64,000 nucleotides of DNA, from NCBI RefSeq assembly GCF_026410305.1, contig NZ_JAPMLQ010000005.1, positions 186,001 to 250,000 on the forward strand, given 5' to 3'. This DNA comes from Sulfitobacter sp. F26204. GTDB taxonomy: Bacteria > Pseudomonadota > Alphaproteobacteria > Rhodobacterales > Rhodobacteraceae. The position numbers were made by a program, and so were the translations under genes. Every line of letters starts with the position of its first letter. Within the stretch, counting starts at the first letter, position 1. Below, piece after piece: positions 8,610 through 17,067 of the stretch. The notes below the pieces were generated by a model. The model saw only the letters and a list, made by a program, of their open reading frames with translations, had not been told where the DNA came from and made no database searches.

Positions 8610-9604
8610 GCGGTATCTCCCGGTTCCAACGGGAAATGACAGGCGGCCATCAAACTTGCATGTTGGGGCATCAGCTTTGGTTCTTCGCTGGCACAACGGG
8701 CCTGCGCCCGCGGGCACCGATCACGGAAGTTACAGCCATGCGGCAGATTGCGAATGTCAGGAACGGAACCTGGTATCTGGGACAACCGGTCCAGTCGTTT
8801 TGTGGTGTCGGGGATACTGTCGATCAGGCCACGGGTATAGGGATGTGACGGGTTTTCGATGACATCGCGGGTTCTGCCTCGTTCCACCACATTGCCGCAA
8901 TACAGGACGGTAATATGATCCGCCATTTCAGAGACAACAGCCAAGTCATGCGTGATCAGGATCATTGATGCACCCTTGTCAGCGATCTGGGCACGCATCA
9001 GTTTCAAAATCTGGCTCTGGATAGTGACGTCAAGGGCGGTTGTGGGTTCGTCAGCAATGATCAATTTGGGTCGCGCAAGCATGGCAATGGCAATGACCAC
9101 CCTTTGGCGCATTCCACCAGAAAATTGATGCGGATAGGCCTTGAGCCGGTCTGCAGCTCGGCTTATCCCGACACTTTCAAGCATTTCGACGCAGGCGGCA
9201 TGCCGGGCCTCGGCATCCAGATCGCTGTGTAGACGTAATACCTCGTCCATTTGTTTCCCTACAGTATGCAGGGGATTGAGGGAGGTCATCGGGTCCTGAA
9301 ACACCATCGAGATTTCACGGCCACGGATCGCGCGCAGGCGATCCTCACCTGCTGCAACAAGGTTCTGACCCTCAAGCAAGATCTCTCCGGCTTCGATCCT
9401 GCCGGGGCTGTCAATCAGTCCAAGTATGGAAAATCCGACGACCGACTTTCCACCGCCGCTTTCACCGACCAGCCCCATCACCTCGCCTTCGTTAATGGCA
9501 AAGCTGACACCGTTCACTGCCTTTACCGTTCCTGAAAACGTGTGAAAATAAGTGTGTAAGTCACGGACTTCCAATAGCGGATGTTGTGCGGTATTCGCCA
9601 TCAT
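8606..9604 (-). CDS. Dipeptide/oligopeptide ABC transporter ATPase, DppD/OppD type
   Basis: The 332-residue protein carries Walker A GESGGGKS, the signature SGGMRQRV and Walker B IIADEPTTALD, followed by the Opp/Dpp extension GCNFRDRCPRAQARC. It is the first of two ATPases in the operon and is coupled to DppC by an ATGA overlap at 9601-9604; a second in-frame ATG lies one codon downstream. The SGGMRQR form is typical of the D subunit and SGGQRQR of the F subunit. Confidence 0.9.
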   Translation of the reverse strand: MMANTAQHPLLEVRDLHTYFHTFSGTVKAVNGVSFAINEGEVMGLVGESGGGKSVVGFSILGLIDSPGRIEAGEILLEGQNLVAAGEDRLRAIRGREISMVFQDPMTSLNPLHTVGKQMDEVLRLHSDLDAEARHAACVEMLESVGISRAADRLKAYPHQFSGGMRQRVVIAIAMLARPKLIIADEPTTALDVTIQSQILKLMRAQIADKGASMILITHDLAVVSEMADHITVLYCGNVVERGRTRDVIENPSHPYTRGLIDSIPDTTKRLDRLSQIPGSVPDIRNLPHGCNFRDRCPRAQARCASEEPKLMPQHASLMAACHFPLEPGDTA

Positions 9605-10473
9605 TTCAGCCTCGGGTTAAGTTCGTCACGCAGGAAATCCCCAAACAGGTTGATGCCGAATACAAGGATCATGATTGCAATTCCTGGGAAAACAGAGGTC
9701 CACCAAAGACCGCTAAAGAGCACGTCAAATCCGTTCTTGATCAGAAGCCCAAGCGAAGGTTGGGTGATCGGCACACCCACACCCAGAAAGCTGAGCGATG
9801 CTTCGATCAATACAAAGGTGCCAACCTGTATGGTCGCAATGACGATCAAGGGCGTCAAAACATTGGGCAACACATGCTTGCGGATGATTTTGTGATTGGG
9901 AAGTCCTGCAACCTTGGCCGCCTGAACGTATTCCTTTTCGATTTCAGACAGGGTCGATCCACGCACTGTTCTGGCATAAACCACCCAGCCCACCGCTGTC
10001 AGGGCGATCAAAACCTTGTCAACGCCGGTTCCAACGGCAGACATCAGGAACAATGCAATCAGGATGGATGGGAATGACAGCTGAATGTCGGCGATCCGCA
10101 TGATGACTGAATCAACAATGCCACCGTAAAAACCTGCAACCAGACCCAGCAAGGTGCCGATCGTGCAAGAGGCGACCATTGCAACCAATCCGATGAAGAC
10201 TGAAATGCGCGCTCCATAAAGAATGGAAGCCCAGACATCCCTGCCCTGCCCGTCGGTGCCCAAAGGAAAGCGCGGATCGCCCCCTTCAAGCCACACTGGG
10301 GGTTTGTAGCTATCCATCAGATCAAGAGCTGCAATATCATAGGGATTTTGCGCTACCAGAAACGGCCCGACCATCACTGCAAACGCGAAGCCAAGCATCA
10401 GCGCGCTCCCGATCACTGCAGAACTGCTGCGTCTGTAGTTGTGAAAGAACTCGGAACGAAGAAAACCTGTCAT
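9601..10473 (-). CDS. Dipeptide-type ABC permease, DppC-like
   Basis: This 290-residue inner-membrane permease has an N-terminal OppC-type segment, several hydrophobic helices and the cytoplasmic EAA loop (AAKVAGLPNHKIIRKHVLPN) that docks to the ATPase. The PRFPLGTDGQGRDVW segment is a typical DppC landmark. It follows dppB after ten bases and overlaps dppD, forming the second half of the membrane channel. Confidence 0.9.
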   Translation of the reverse strand: MTGFLRSEFFHNYRRSSSAVIGSALMLGFAFAVMVGPFLVAQNPYDIAALDLMDSYKPPVWLEGGDPRFPLGTDGQGRDVWASILYGARISVFIGLVAMVASCTIGTLLGLVAGFYGGIVDSVIMRIADIQLSFPSILIALFLMSAVGTGVDKVLIALTAVGWVVYARTVRGSTLSEIEKEYVQAAKVAGLPNHKIIRKHVLPNVLTPLIVIATIQVGTFVLIEASLSFLGVGVPITQPSLGLLIKNGFDVLFSGLWWTSVFPGIAIMILVFGINLFGDFLRDELNPRLK

Positions 10474-10483
10474 GATCAGCGCC

Positions 10484-11449
10484 TCATTTCAACGTGATAC
10501 GCGGGTCGATCAGCGTATAGACGATGTCGACAAGGAAATTGATCACTACAAAGATCAGTGCAACCAACATGAGATAGACAACAATCACCGGTCGGTCGGC
10601 GCGATAGATGGAATCGATCAGCAGCTTGCCCATACCCGGCCAGGAAAAGATCGTTTCGGTGATCGTTGCAAAGGCAATTAGATCACCGAGTTGCAAACCG
10701 AAAATCGTTACGACGGGGATCAGGGCATTTTTCAGCCCATGCTTGTACAAGACATCCCTGCGGGTGGCCCCCTTGGCGCGGGCAAATTTCATGAAATCCT
10801 GACGGCTTACTTCCATCATGCCTGCGCGGGTCATGCGCAACAAAATCGCCATTGTGCCAAGAGACAGGGTAATGGCCGGCAATGCGATGTGATGCCATCC
10901 ATCCCAGGTTGCCAAACTGATACGCAGGCCGAATATTTCTGCCGTGTCCCCGCGCCCTGAGGAAGGGAAAACGCCCCAGGTGACGGCAAACAGGTATATC
11001 AGTACCATGCCCACCCAGAACCCCGGTAGTGAAATGCCCATCAATGACCCTGCCATGATCATCCTGCTCAGGCGGCCATCGGGGTTGGCACCGGCATAGA
11101 CCCCGAGGGGAATTGCCACGACAACCGCCAGCACCATGGCCACAATCACCATTTCGACAGTTGCAGGCAGACGTTCCAGGATCAGTGTCATGGCGGGTTG
11201 GCGGAAAACGTAGGAACGGCCAAAGTCGCCTTGCAGAAGACTGGTGAGAAACTTCCAGTATTGCACCAGTATGGATTGATCGAGACCCAGTAAACGCCGT
11301 GCCTGTGCAATCTCGGCGTCGGTTGCATCAATTGGTACAACCATGAACACCGGATCGCCGGTAAAACTCATCATCAAAAAGACGATGACCGAGACGATCC
11401 ATAAAACCAGCACCATCTGTATCAGTCGTTTAAGCAAGTAGCCAAGCAT
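10484..11449 (-). CDS. Dipeptide-type ABC permease, DppB-like
   Basis: The 321-residue permease begins MLGYLLKRLIQMVLVLW and has the DppB landmark near residue 50 (RRLLGLDQSILVQYW) and an EAA loop (ARAKGATRRDVLYKHGLKNA). It is the first permease gene after the binding protein and is separated from it by a stem-loop that may set the binding-protein to permease ratio. Substrate specificity is expected to come from the binding protein. Confidence 0.9.
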   Translation of the reverse strand: MLGYLLKRLIQMVLVLWIVSVIVFLMMSFTGDPVFMVVPIDATDAEIAQARRLLGLDQSILVQYWKFLTSLLQGDFGRSYVFRQPAMTLILERLPATVEMVIVAMVLAVVVAIPLGVYAGANPDGRLSRMIMAGSLMGISLPGFWVGMVLIYLFAVTWGVFPSSGRGDTAEIFGLRISLATWDGWHHIALPAITLSLGTMAILLRMTRAGMMEVSRQDFMKFARAKGATRRDVLYKHGLKNALIPVVTIFGLQLGDLIAFATITETIFSWPGMGKLLIDSIYRADRPVIVVYLMLVALIFVVINFLVDIVYTLIDPRITLK

Positions 11450-11491
11450 GTGCGGGAACCAGACCTTCGGATCATGTCAAGGGAGAAGAGA

Positions 11492-11519
11492 TTCCGGCGG
11501 TGGCAATTGACCGCCGGAA
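11492..11519 (-). other. Stem-loop between binding-protein and permease genes
   Basis: A perfect 10-bp stem (TTCCGGCGGT with ACCGCCGGAA) and 8-base loop lie 17 bases behind the binding-protein stop codon. No long T-run follows on the minus strand. Placed here it could protect the 3' end of a processed binding-protein transcript or attenuate permease expression. Confidence 0.65.
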
Positions 11520-11536
11520 ACAGTTCGCGGAACGAC

Positions 11537-13090
11537 CTATTCAACGTCCATGTCGTAGGCCCAAAGGAACTTGTCCACTCGCGGTTCAAGGGTCACACCT
11601 TTACGCGCGGCATAGATGTCCTGTTCGTAATGCACGGGGATCATCGGAATATCCACCATCAGGATTTTTGTCGCTTCTTGAAGATATTCGTCGCGTTTTT
11701 CGATGCTGGGCGTGGCGTCAGCTTTGTCAACCAGGGCATCCATTTCCGGATTCGAATAGGATCCACGGTTCACCTGACCATAGCCGTCTTTGACATCGCG
11801 TGTATAAAACAGCGCTCCATACATCGACCCTGCGTCCCCCGCCGGGACATCCCAGCCACTCATGATAAAGCTTGAGTTTTCTGTTGGCACACGAATGTAG
11901 CCCCAGAAGTTCGATTTGGGCATGATGTTCAATTCAAGCGTTACACCGATTTTGGCCAACATCGATGCCAATGCCTGAGCGATTTGCGCGTCATTGACAT
12001 AGCGGTTGTTGGTGGCATCCAATGTCATCGTAAAACCTTCCGGATAGCCCGCGTCGGCCATCAGTGACTTGGCCTTTTCAAGGTCCAGTGGATACATGTC
12101 GCGAAAGCTCATGCCGTCAACGTAACCGATATGCGACGACGGCACATATTGGTCACTGGGTGTCGCCAAACCGTTCATGACAATCTTGTTTATCGCGTCC
12201 ACATCTACCGCTTGGGCAATCGCCTGGCGCACTCGCTGATCCGTCATGGGGTTCTTGCCCTCGATGGTCGGAGAATCCTCGCGCATGTCCATCGCCAGCA
12301 CAACATTCAGCAGGCTGGGCCGTGTAATCACGTTAAAGGTATCATCCCGCTTTACCCGATCAACATCGCGTACAGCGAGATCCTGAATCACATCCACTTC
12401 ACCGGTTAGCAGTGCCGCAGTTCGCGTCGCCGGATTTGTAATCGGACGGAAAGTGACATTCTTGATCTTTGCAGGCCCGGCCCAATAATCATCAAAGGAT
12501 GACAGCGTTAGCTTTTCTTCCTTGATCCATTCGTCCAGCATATAGGGACCGGTACCCATCGGCTTGAGGTCCATCTGTTCATCGCCAGTGGCAGTTGTGT
12601 ATTCCTCATCCAGTATCAACAGTTCTGCCAGATCATTGGGCAGGACCGCATAGGGCTTTGGTGTCTTGATCTCGACAGTCAGATCATCAACCGCGCTTAT
12701 TTCGGCGATATTGGCAACCAGATCTGGACGGATGGATTCACGTGCCTTGTTAACCGTGTAAACCACATCGGCTGCGGTAAAGGCGTTGCCATTATGGAAA
12801 GTTACGCCAGGCCGCAATTTGAAACGCCATGTCACATCATCCACGTTTTCCCAGCTTTCAGCCAGTCCCGGACCGAAGGACAGGTCACCACCGCGTTTAA
12901 CAAGCGGATCATACAGATGATAGTACATGATGTTTGAGGAAAGCTCCTCACCCGCCAAAGGGTAAAGGTGGCTTGGGTCTGAGGTGAGCCCGATGGTCGC
13001 GGACTTGTCCTGTGCAAAGGCCGTGGTTGCGGCCAGGATGGCGACGCCCACGGCACCAGCACGAAGCGCGGTTTGAGATAGATATGTCAT
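11537..13090 (-). CDS. Periplasmic ABC solute-binding protein, family 5
   Basis: This 517-residue protein has a Sec signal peptide ending near TAFAQD (residues 1-26) and an SBP_bac_5 fold, with the family segments AESWENVDDVTWRFKLRPGV, FHNGNAFTAADV and DQRVRQAIAQAVD. It is the extracytoplasmic receptor for the DppBCDF genes behind it. The family binds di- and oligopeptides, nickel, opines or glutathione; given the surrounding hydantoin-type enzymes, a cyclic or N-carbamoyl amino-acid derivative is plausible but not shown. Confidence 0.9.
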   Translation of the reverse strand: MTYLSQTALRAGAVGVAILAATTAFAQDKSATIGLTSDPSHLYPLAGEELSSNIMYYHLYDPLVKRGGDLSFGPGLAESWENVDDVTWRFKLRPGVTFHNGNAFTAADVVYTVNKARESIRPDLVANIAEISAVDDLTVEIKTPKPYAVLPNDLAELLILDEEYTTATGDEQMDLKPMGTGPYMLDEWIKEEKLTLSSFDDYWAGPAKIKNVTFRPITNPATRTAALLTGEVDVIQDLAVRDVDRVKRDDTFNVITRPSLLNVVLAMDMREDSPTIEGKNPMTDQRVRQAIAQAVDVDAINKIVMNGLATPSDQYVPSSHIGYVDGMSFRDMYPLDLEKAKSLMADAGYPEGFTMTLDATNNRYVNDAQIAQALASMLAKIGVTLELNIMPKSNFWGYIRVPTENSSFIMSGWDVPAGDAGSMYGALFYTRDVKDGYGQVNRGSYSNPEMDALVDKADATPSIEKRDEYLQEATKILMVDIPMIPVHYEQDIYAARKGVTLEPRVDKFLWAYDMDVE

Positions 13091-13180
13091 GGAAACTCCT
13101 CTGTTTTCGAATTTTTGGGTGTGTCGGGCGGTGTGCCGCCCTTGTTTGCTTTTTGGGAAATTGTCGCGGATTGTTGCAGT

Positions 13181-13582
13181 TTAGTGACCGGTTTTTGCGG
13201 TTTGCACTTCGATCTGGTATCCTTCGGGGTCATTCATGGCGAATGCACGGATGCCCAGCTCCGTGCTGTCAAACATCTCAGTCAGACCATTCACTTCCCT
13301 GAATTTTGCCCAAGAGTACCAGGCATCCACATCCGGCACGCGCAGGCATAACTGCACGGTTTTTTGCTCTGCCCAGTTTTGCATGCCACGGCTTTCGTCA
13401 ACCAGACCGACATGGGCTTGCCCATCGATCCGGTAAATTTTTGACCATCCCTGATCAATTGCCAGAGTTAATCCAAGGATGTCTTCGTAAAACGCCATCG
13501 CCCGCGGCAGGTCACGATAATACTGAAATGTGATCGCCAGAACGATCCCGTCTTCCGGCCGCTTAGTGTCTTGCGCTGTCAT
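13181..13582 (-). CDS. VOC-family (glyoxalase/dioxygenase fold) protein
   Basis: The 133-residue protein has the two paired beta-alpha-beta-beta-beta modules of the vicinal oxygen chelate fold: FQYYRDLPRAMAFYEDILGL at the front and FAMNDPEGYQIEVQ at the end, the latter containing the family's C-terminal Glu ligand. Only part of the usual metal-ligand set is clear, so the reaction is unknown. Start at 13582 is preferred because the upstream extension has no family similarity and crosses the putative operator; an AAGGA stretch lies 13 bases upstream. It is the first gene after the regulator in the operon. Confidence 0.75.
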   Translation of the reverse strand: MTAQDTKRPEDGIVLAITFQYYRDLPRAMAFYEDILGLTLAIDQGWSKIYRIDGQAHVGLVDESRGMQNWAEQKTVQLCLRVPDVDAWYSWAKFREVNGLTEMFDSTELGIRAFAMNDPEGYQIEVQTAKTGH

Positions 13583-13619
13583 CAGTTGGATCCGTTCCTT
13601 GGCTATACGGTATGCCAAT

Positions 13620-13628
13620 GGTATACAC
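13620..13628. promoter_or_regulatory. Candidate GntR operator before the VOC/ABC operon
   Basis: The nonamer GGTATACAC is identical to the one at 14402-14410 in the divergent regulator/hydantoinase promoter. Its core GTATAC is a perfect palindrome. It lies in the gap between the regulator gene and the VOC gene, where an operon promoter would be expected. Confidence 0.45.
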
Positions 13629-13684
13629 GCGGAATGCCGAGTCAACAGCGACGTTAAAAAAAGGTCGTTTCGCCTGACGAATGT

Positions 13685-14332
13685 TCAGAACGGATGATAG
13701 ATATGCGAGATGATTGCCTCGCGTACATTGGTCAAATGCAATTTCATAGCGGCGGCTGCGGCCTCTGGCGACCCAGTTGAAATCGCATCGATAATATCCA
13801 GGTGCTCTTTGCATCCCGGTTCCAGGCGGTCAGGAATGGATCCCTGGTCGTACATGCAGGTTTTTGTCTTCAAGCTTTCGATCAGTTCGACAAGAAGTTT
13901 CGATCCCGCCATACGTGCAACAAGGAAATGAAGCTTCATATCCAGGGCGGAATGTTCTGCCGCACCAGGCCTTCTCCCCTCAAGAAAAGTGCATAATTGG
14001 GCTCTGATTGTCGCCAATTCTTCAGAACACTTGCCAGAAAGGGCTGCTTTCCTTGCTGCTTCGCACTCCAGTAGACTTCGGACGTGGAGAATCTCCATGA
14101 TGTCAGCCAGTGAAATACTGTTCACGACCGGCGCTCCGCCTGCGGACCGTGTGGCAAACCCTTCACTGATTAATTGTCCGATCGCTTCGCGGATAGGCGT
14201 GCGAGAAACCCCCAGTATATCCGCAAATTTCTTTTCACTCAGACGTGTTCCCGGTTCCAGCGAACCATCCAGGATCATCGATTTCAGGCGTTGGAAAGTC
14301 GAATCACCTAAGGTCTGGAACGTTTCGGCCAT
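13685..14332 (-). CDS. GntR-family transcriptional regulator, FCD/FadR subgroup
   Basis: This 215-residue regulator has an N-terminal winged helix (LKSMILDGSLEPGTRLSEKKFADILGVSRTPIREAI; residues about 15-50) and a C-terminal all-helical FCD domain with likely metal and ligand residues (ALDMKLHFLVARMAGS, HLDIIDAISTGS). Start at 14332 is favoured by a GGGAG site seven bases upstream; a TTG 15 codons earlier overlaps the putative operator. It lies between the catabolic operon and the divergent hydantoinase, so it probably represses both and is relieved by a pathway metabolite. Confidence 0.85.
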   Translation of the reverse strand: MAETFQTLGDSTFQRLKSMILDGSLEPGTRLSEKKFADILGVSRTPIREAIGQLISEGFATRSAGGAPVVNSISLADIMEILHVRSLLECEAARKAALSGKCSEELATIRAQLCTFLEGRRPGAAEHSALDMKLHFLVARMAGSKLLVELIESLKTKTCMYDQGSIPDRLEPGCKEHLDIIDAISTGSPEAAAAAMKLHLTNVREAIISHIYHPF

Positions 14333-14360
14333 GTCATTTCTCCCAATGGAATGGAACTTC

Positions 14361-14423
14361 GTGATACAATTATACAAATCGCCTTTAAAGATGCACTAAT
14401 AGGTATACACTAAGTATACAAAT
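14361..14423. promoter_or_regulatory. Divergent promoter with repeated GTATAC-type operators
   Basis: The gap between the regulator and hydantoinase holds two GTATAC cores at 14403-14408 and 14414-14419, eleven bases (one helical turn) apart, and a related ATTATACAAA at 14369-14378. FCD-type GntR proteins commonly bind short palindromes with TNGTNNNACNA- or GTATAC-like cores. The TATACA stretches could double as -10 elements, so binding would block transcription. Confidence 0.5.
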
Positions 14424-14448
14424 ACCCACAACCAATGCCGAGGGCTGT

Positions 14449-15852
14449 ATGCAAAACGAAGAATTCGACACCATCATTCGGGGTGGAACCGTCGTCAACG
14501 GACAGGGTACCGGAGCCAGAGACATCGGTATCTCCAAAGGCAAGATCACAGCGATCAATACCGATATTTCAGGGAATGCGCCCACAGAAATCGATGCGAA
14601 AGGCCTTCTGGTTTTACCAGGTGGGGTGGACACCCATTGTCACATAGAACAGGTTTCGGGTGCCGGATTGTTGAATGCTGACACCTTCGAAACCGCCACG
14701 CGATCTGCTGCTTTTGGGGGTACGACGACGGTCGTATCCTTTGCGGCCCAGCACCCAGGCCACCAGATGCGTAAAGTTGTTTCGGACTATGCTGCATTGG
14801 CTGAAAAAGGTGCAATGATCGACTATGCGTTCCATATGATCGTGGCAGATACAGGTAACGGCAATCTGACCCACGACATTCCTGAATTGATCGCGCAAGG
14901 CCATCGGTCAATCAAGATTTTCACTACCTATGACAAGGTTCGCCAGGACGATAAATCAATTCTCGACATTCTTGATTTGGCAAAGCGCGATGGCGCATTG
15001 GTCTGTTTCCACGCCGAAAATGATGGGTTGATCCGCAACATGACGGAAAAACTTTTGGCTGAAGAGAAAACAGCGCCCAAATACCATGCGGAGTCACATC
15101 CACGCGAAGCAGAGATCGAAGCCATTGATCGCATGTGCCGTTTTGCCGAATTTACCGGCGCGCGCATCATGATTTTTCACGTATCAACGCGTGAAGGTGC
15201 AGAAATCGTGCGGCGTGCCCGCGCCCGAGGCGTCAATGTTCAGGCAGAGACTTGTCCGCACTACCTGTTCATGACTGTTGATATTCTGGAAAGCGAAAAC
15301 CCTGCTCGTTTCATGTGTTCGCCGCCTCAACGCACGGCTGACGATCAGCATGCCCTATGGGAAGCAATTGCAGACGGAACCATTCAACTCGTGACTTCCG
15401 ATCATGCCCCATATCGCATGGATGAAACTGGTAAGTTCGCCCATGGGCCCGATGCCCCGTTCAACCGCATTGCGAACGGCATGCCGGGCCTTGAGACCCG
15501 GTTGCCATTGATGTTCAATGCGATGGTTAGCGAAGGACGATCCTCTGTTGAGGATTTTGTGCGGCTGACAGCGACGGAGCCGGCCCGCGCCTTTGGATTG
15601 TTGGACAAAGGCCAGATTGACATAGGTTTTGATGCCGATATCTGCCTGTGGGACCCCGAACGAACACATACTTTCGCTGCCAATGATCTTCACGACAATG
15701 TGGGGTATAATCCATTTGTCGGCACAACGGTCAAAGGCATCCCCGTTACCGTTATGTCTCGTGGTGAAATCACCCTGCGGGATGGCAACTTCAAAGGTAT
15801 TGCTGGCAAAGGGAAATGGCTGCCAATGTCGGCAGGCTCCGATCACCATTAG
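14449..15852 (+). CDS. Dihydropyrimidinase/hydantoinase-type amidohydrolase
   Basis: The 467-residue cyclic amidase has all binuclear-metal ligands of the family: H63/H65 in DTHCHIE, the carbamylated lysine K156 in SIKIFTTYDK, H188 in CFHAEN, H244 in FHVST and D318 in TSDHAPYR. Such enzymes open dihydropyrimidines or 5-substituted hydantoins to N-carbamoyl amino acids. The length fits. ATG at 14449 follows GAGGG. It is divergent from the regulator and fits with the hydantoin racemase at 4050-4709. No N-carbamoylase gene is recognisable in the window. Allantoinase or phenylhydantoinase specificity cannot be excluded. Confidence 0.85.
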   Translation: MQNEEFDTIIRGGTVVNGQGTGARDIGISKGKITAINTDISGNAPTEIDAKGLLVLPGGVDTHCHIEQVSGAGLLNADTFETATRSAAFGGTTTVVSFAAQHPGHQMRKVVSDYAALAEKGAMIDYAFHMIVADTGNGNLTHDIPELIAQGHRSIKIFTTYDKVRQDDKSILDILDLAKRDGALVCFHAENDGLIRNMTEKLLAEEKTAPKYHAESHPREAEIEAIDRMCRFAEFTGARIMIFHVSTREGAEIVRRARARGVNVQAETCPHYLFMTVDILESENPARFMCSPPQRTADDQHALWEAIADGTIQLVTSDHAPYRMDETGKFAHGPDAPFNRIANGMPGLETRLPLMFNAMVSEGRSSVEDFVRLTATEPARAFGLLDKGQIDIGFDADICLWDPERTHTFAANDLHDNVGYNPFVGTTVKGIPVTVMSRGEITLRDGNFKGIAGKGKWLPMSAGSDHH

Positions 15853-16004
15853 AAGCCAGTTCCCTTAGGGAATGCGACCCGAACAGATTGAAAACCGTGC
15901 CGTTTAAAGGTTCGCGACAATCAAACCAATTTTAATGTTTGAAGAGACAAGCGATAAGTATCGCCAACAAGCCGGAGGTGGCATAGAACAGGTGAGGGAA
16001 TCTT

Positions 16005-16886
16005 ATGGCAGCAGAAAATCAATTTACCATTCAGATCGGTACTGCTTTTGACAATGGTCAGGAACTGATCTGGACTTTGAAAAAAGAAGCAACGTCGCAC
16101 GATGGCGGCCTGATTATTCCGCGACCCCGCAAGTATCGCCGCGAATTGGCTAAAATGGCCCATGCCTATGAAGACACCCCGGCTGGGACAGCAAAGCTAC
16201 AAGAGTTACTGGGTGTTGAGCTTGGAAGGGGTGCGCAACAGTCCCGTTGTTTTTTAAGCGTCAAGGAGTTGATGCAATCTGGCGAGAATTTCTGCCCCGA
16301 GGGCAAGTGGTTTCGGGGGCTGGGCGAACGTGCAGCGCGTTATTGCGGACTTTTTTCACCCTCGCCGCTGCGGATCATGATCAGCCTGCGAAATCCTGCG
16401 GCGCTGCTCTCTGATGCATGGTCAAGCGGTAATTATGCAGGCTTTGATGCTGTAGCTCCTGATCCGTTTGATCTGTCATGGGCGGACGTACTTAATGATG
16501 TACGTGCGTGTTGTCCTGATGTTCCTGTTATTGCATGGCCTGCCGAAGAATCTCCGTTAATCTGGCATCAGGTGCTACATGCAGCGACCCAGAAACCGTC
16601 AGAGGTTCCGCTTGCGGCCGGCATACATCTGGCAGAGCGATTGATGACGGAAGAAGGGGGTCAGCGATTGGCGGCATATCTGGAGCAGCATCAAGATTTG
16701 CCACCGGAAAAGCGAAGCCGGGCCGTCGCGCTGTTTCTGGACAAGTTCAAAGTGGAGGATACAGAACAGGACAATCTTTCAATTCCCGGATGGAACCAAG
16801 AAAAACAAAGGCTGATGCAAGAACATTATGCGGCTGATCTTGAAAAGGTATCAAAGATTGAAGGAGTAACTTTGTTAACCGCATAG
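16005..16886 (+). CDS. Protein of unknown function, possibly sulfotransferase-like
   Basis: I do not recognise this 293-residue protein with certainty. The opening FTIQIGTAFDNGQELIW and the later LRIMISLRNPAALLSDAW vaguely recall the nucleotide-binding loops of PAPS-dependent sulfotransferases, but the glycine/lysine/threonine loop is not conserved, so this is only an inference. There is no signal peptide or transmembrane segment. It stands alone between the hydantoinase and the glycosyltransferase, in the same orientation as both, with gaps of 152 and 181 bases, and may belong to the glycan gene set. Confidence 0.6.
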   Translation: MAAENQFTIQIGTAFDNGQELIWTLKKEATSHDGGLIIPRPRKYRRELAKMAHAYEDTPAGTAKLQELLGVELGRGAQQSRCFLSVKELMQSGENFCPEGKWFRGLGERAARYCGLFSPSPLRIMISLRNPAALLSDAWSSGNYAGFDAVAPDPFDLSWADVLNDVRACCPDVPVIAWPAEESPLIWHQVLHAATQKPSEVPLAAGIHLAERLMTEEGGQRLAAYLEQHQDLPPEKRSRAVALFLDKFKVEDTEQDNLSIPGWNQEKQRLMQEHYAADLEKVSKIEGVTLLTA

Positions 16887-17067
16887 GTATCGGCGTTATC
16901 GGGTAGATGGTCAAATCCAGACTGAAGCGGTTAGTTGCGTTACAAAATGGCATTGCTCGACATCCTGCGAATTTGCCCTGTCGCCCCAGAAATCTGCCCT
17001 GAACAGATTGCCATCCTAGGCCAAGTTCGTAGAATCCAAAGGATGACGGCAGGAAAGGCCAGTTAAC

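Noticed and set aside
15862..15874. TTCCC/GGGAA hairpin after the hydantoinase as a terminator
   Set aside because: Five-base stem with three-base loop and no following T-run; too weak to call.
16970..17015. AATCTG/CAGATT stem and repeated GCCCTG before the glycosyltransferase as a riboswitch
   Set aside because: The pairing is short and there is no match to a known riboswitch core.
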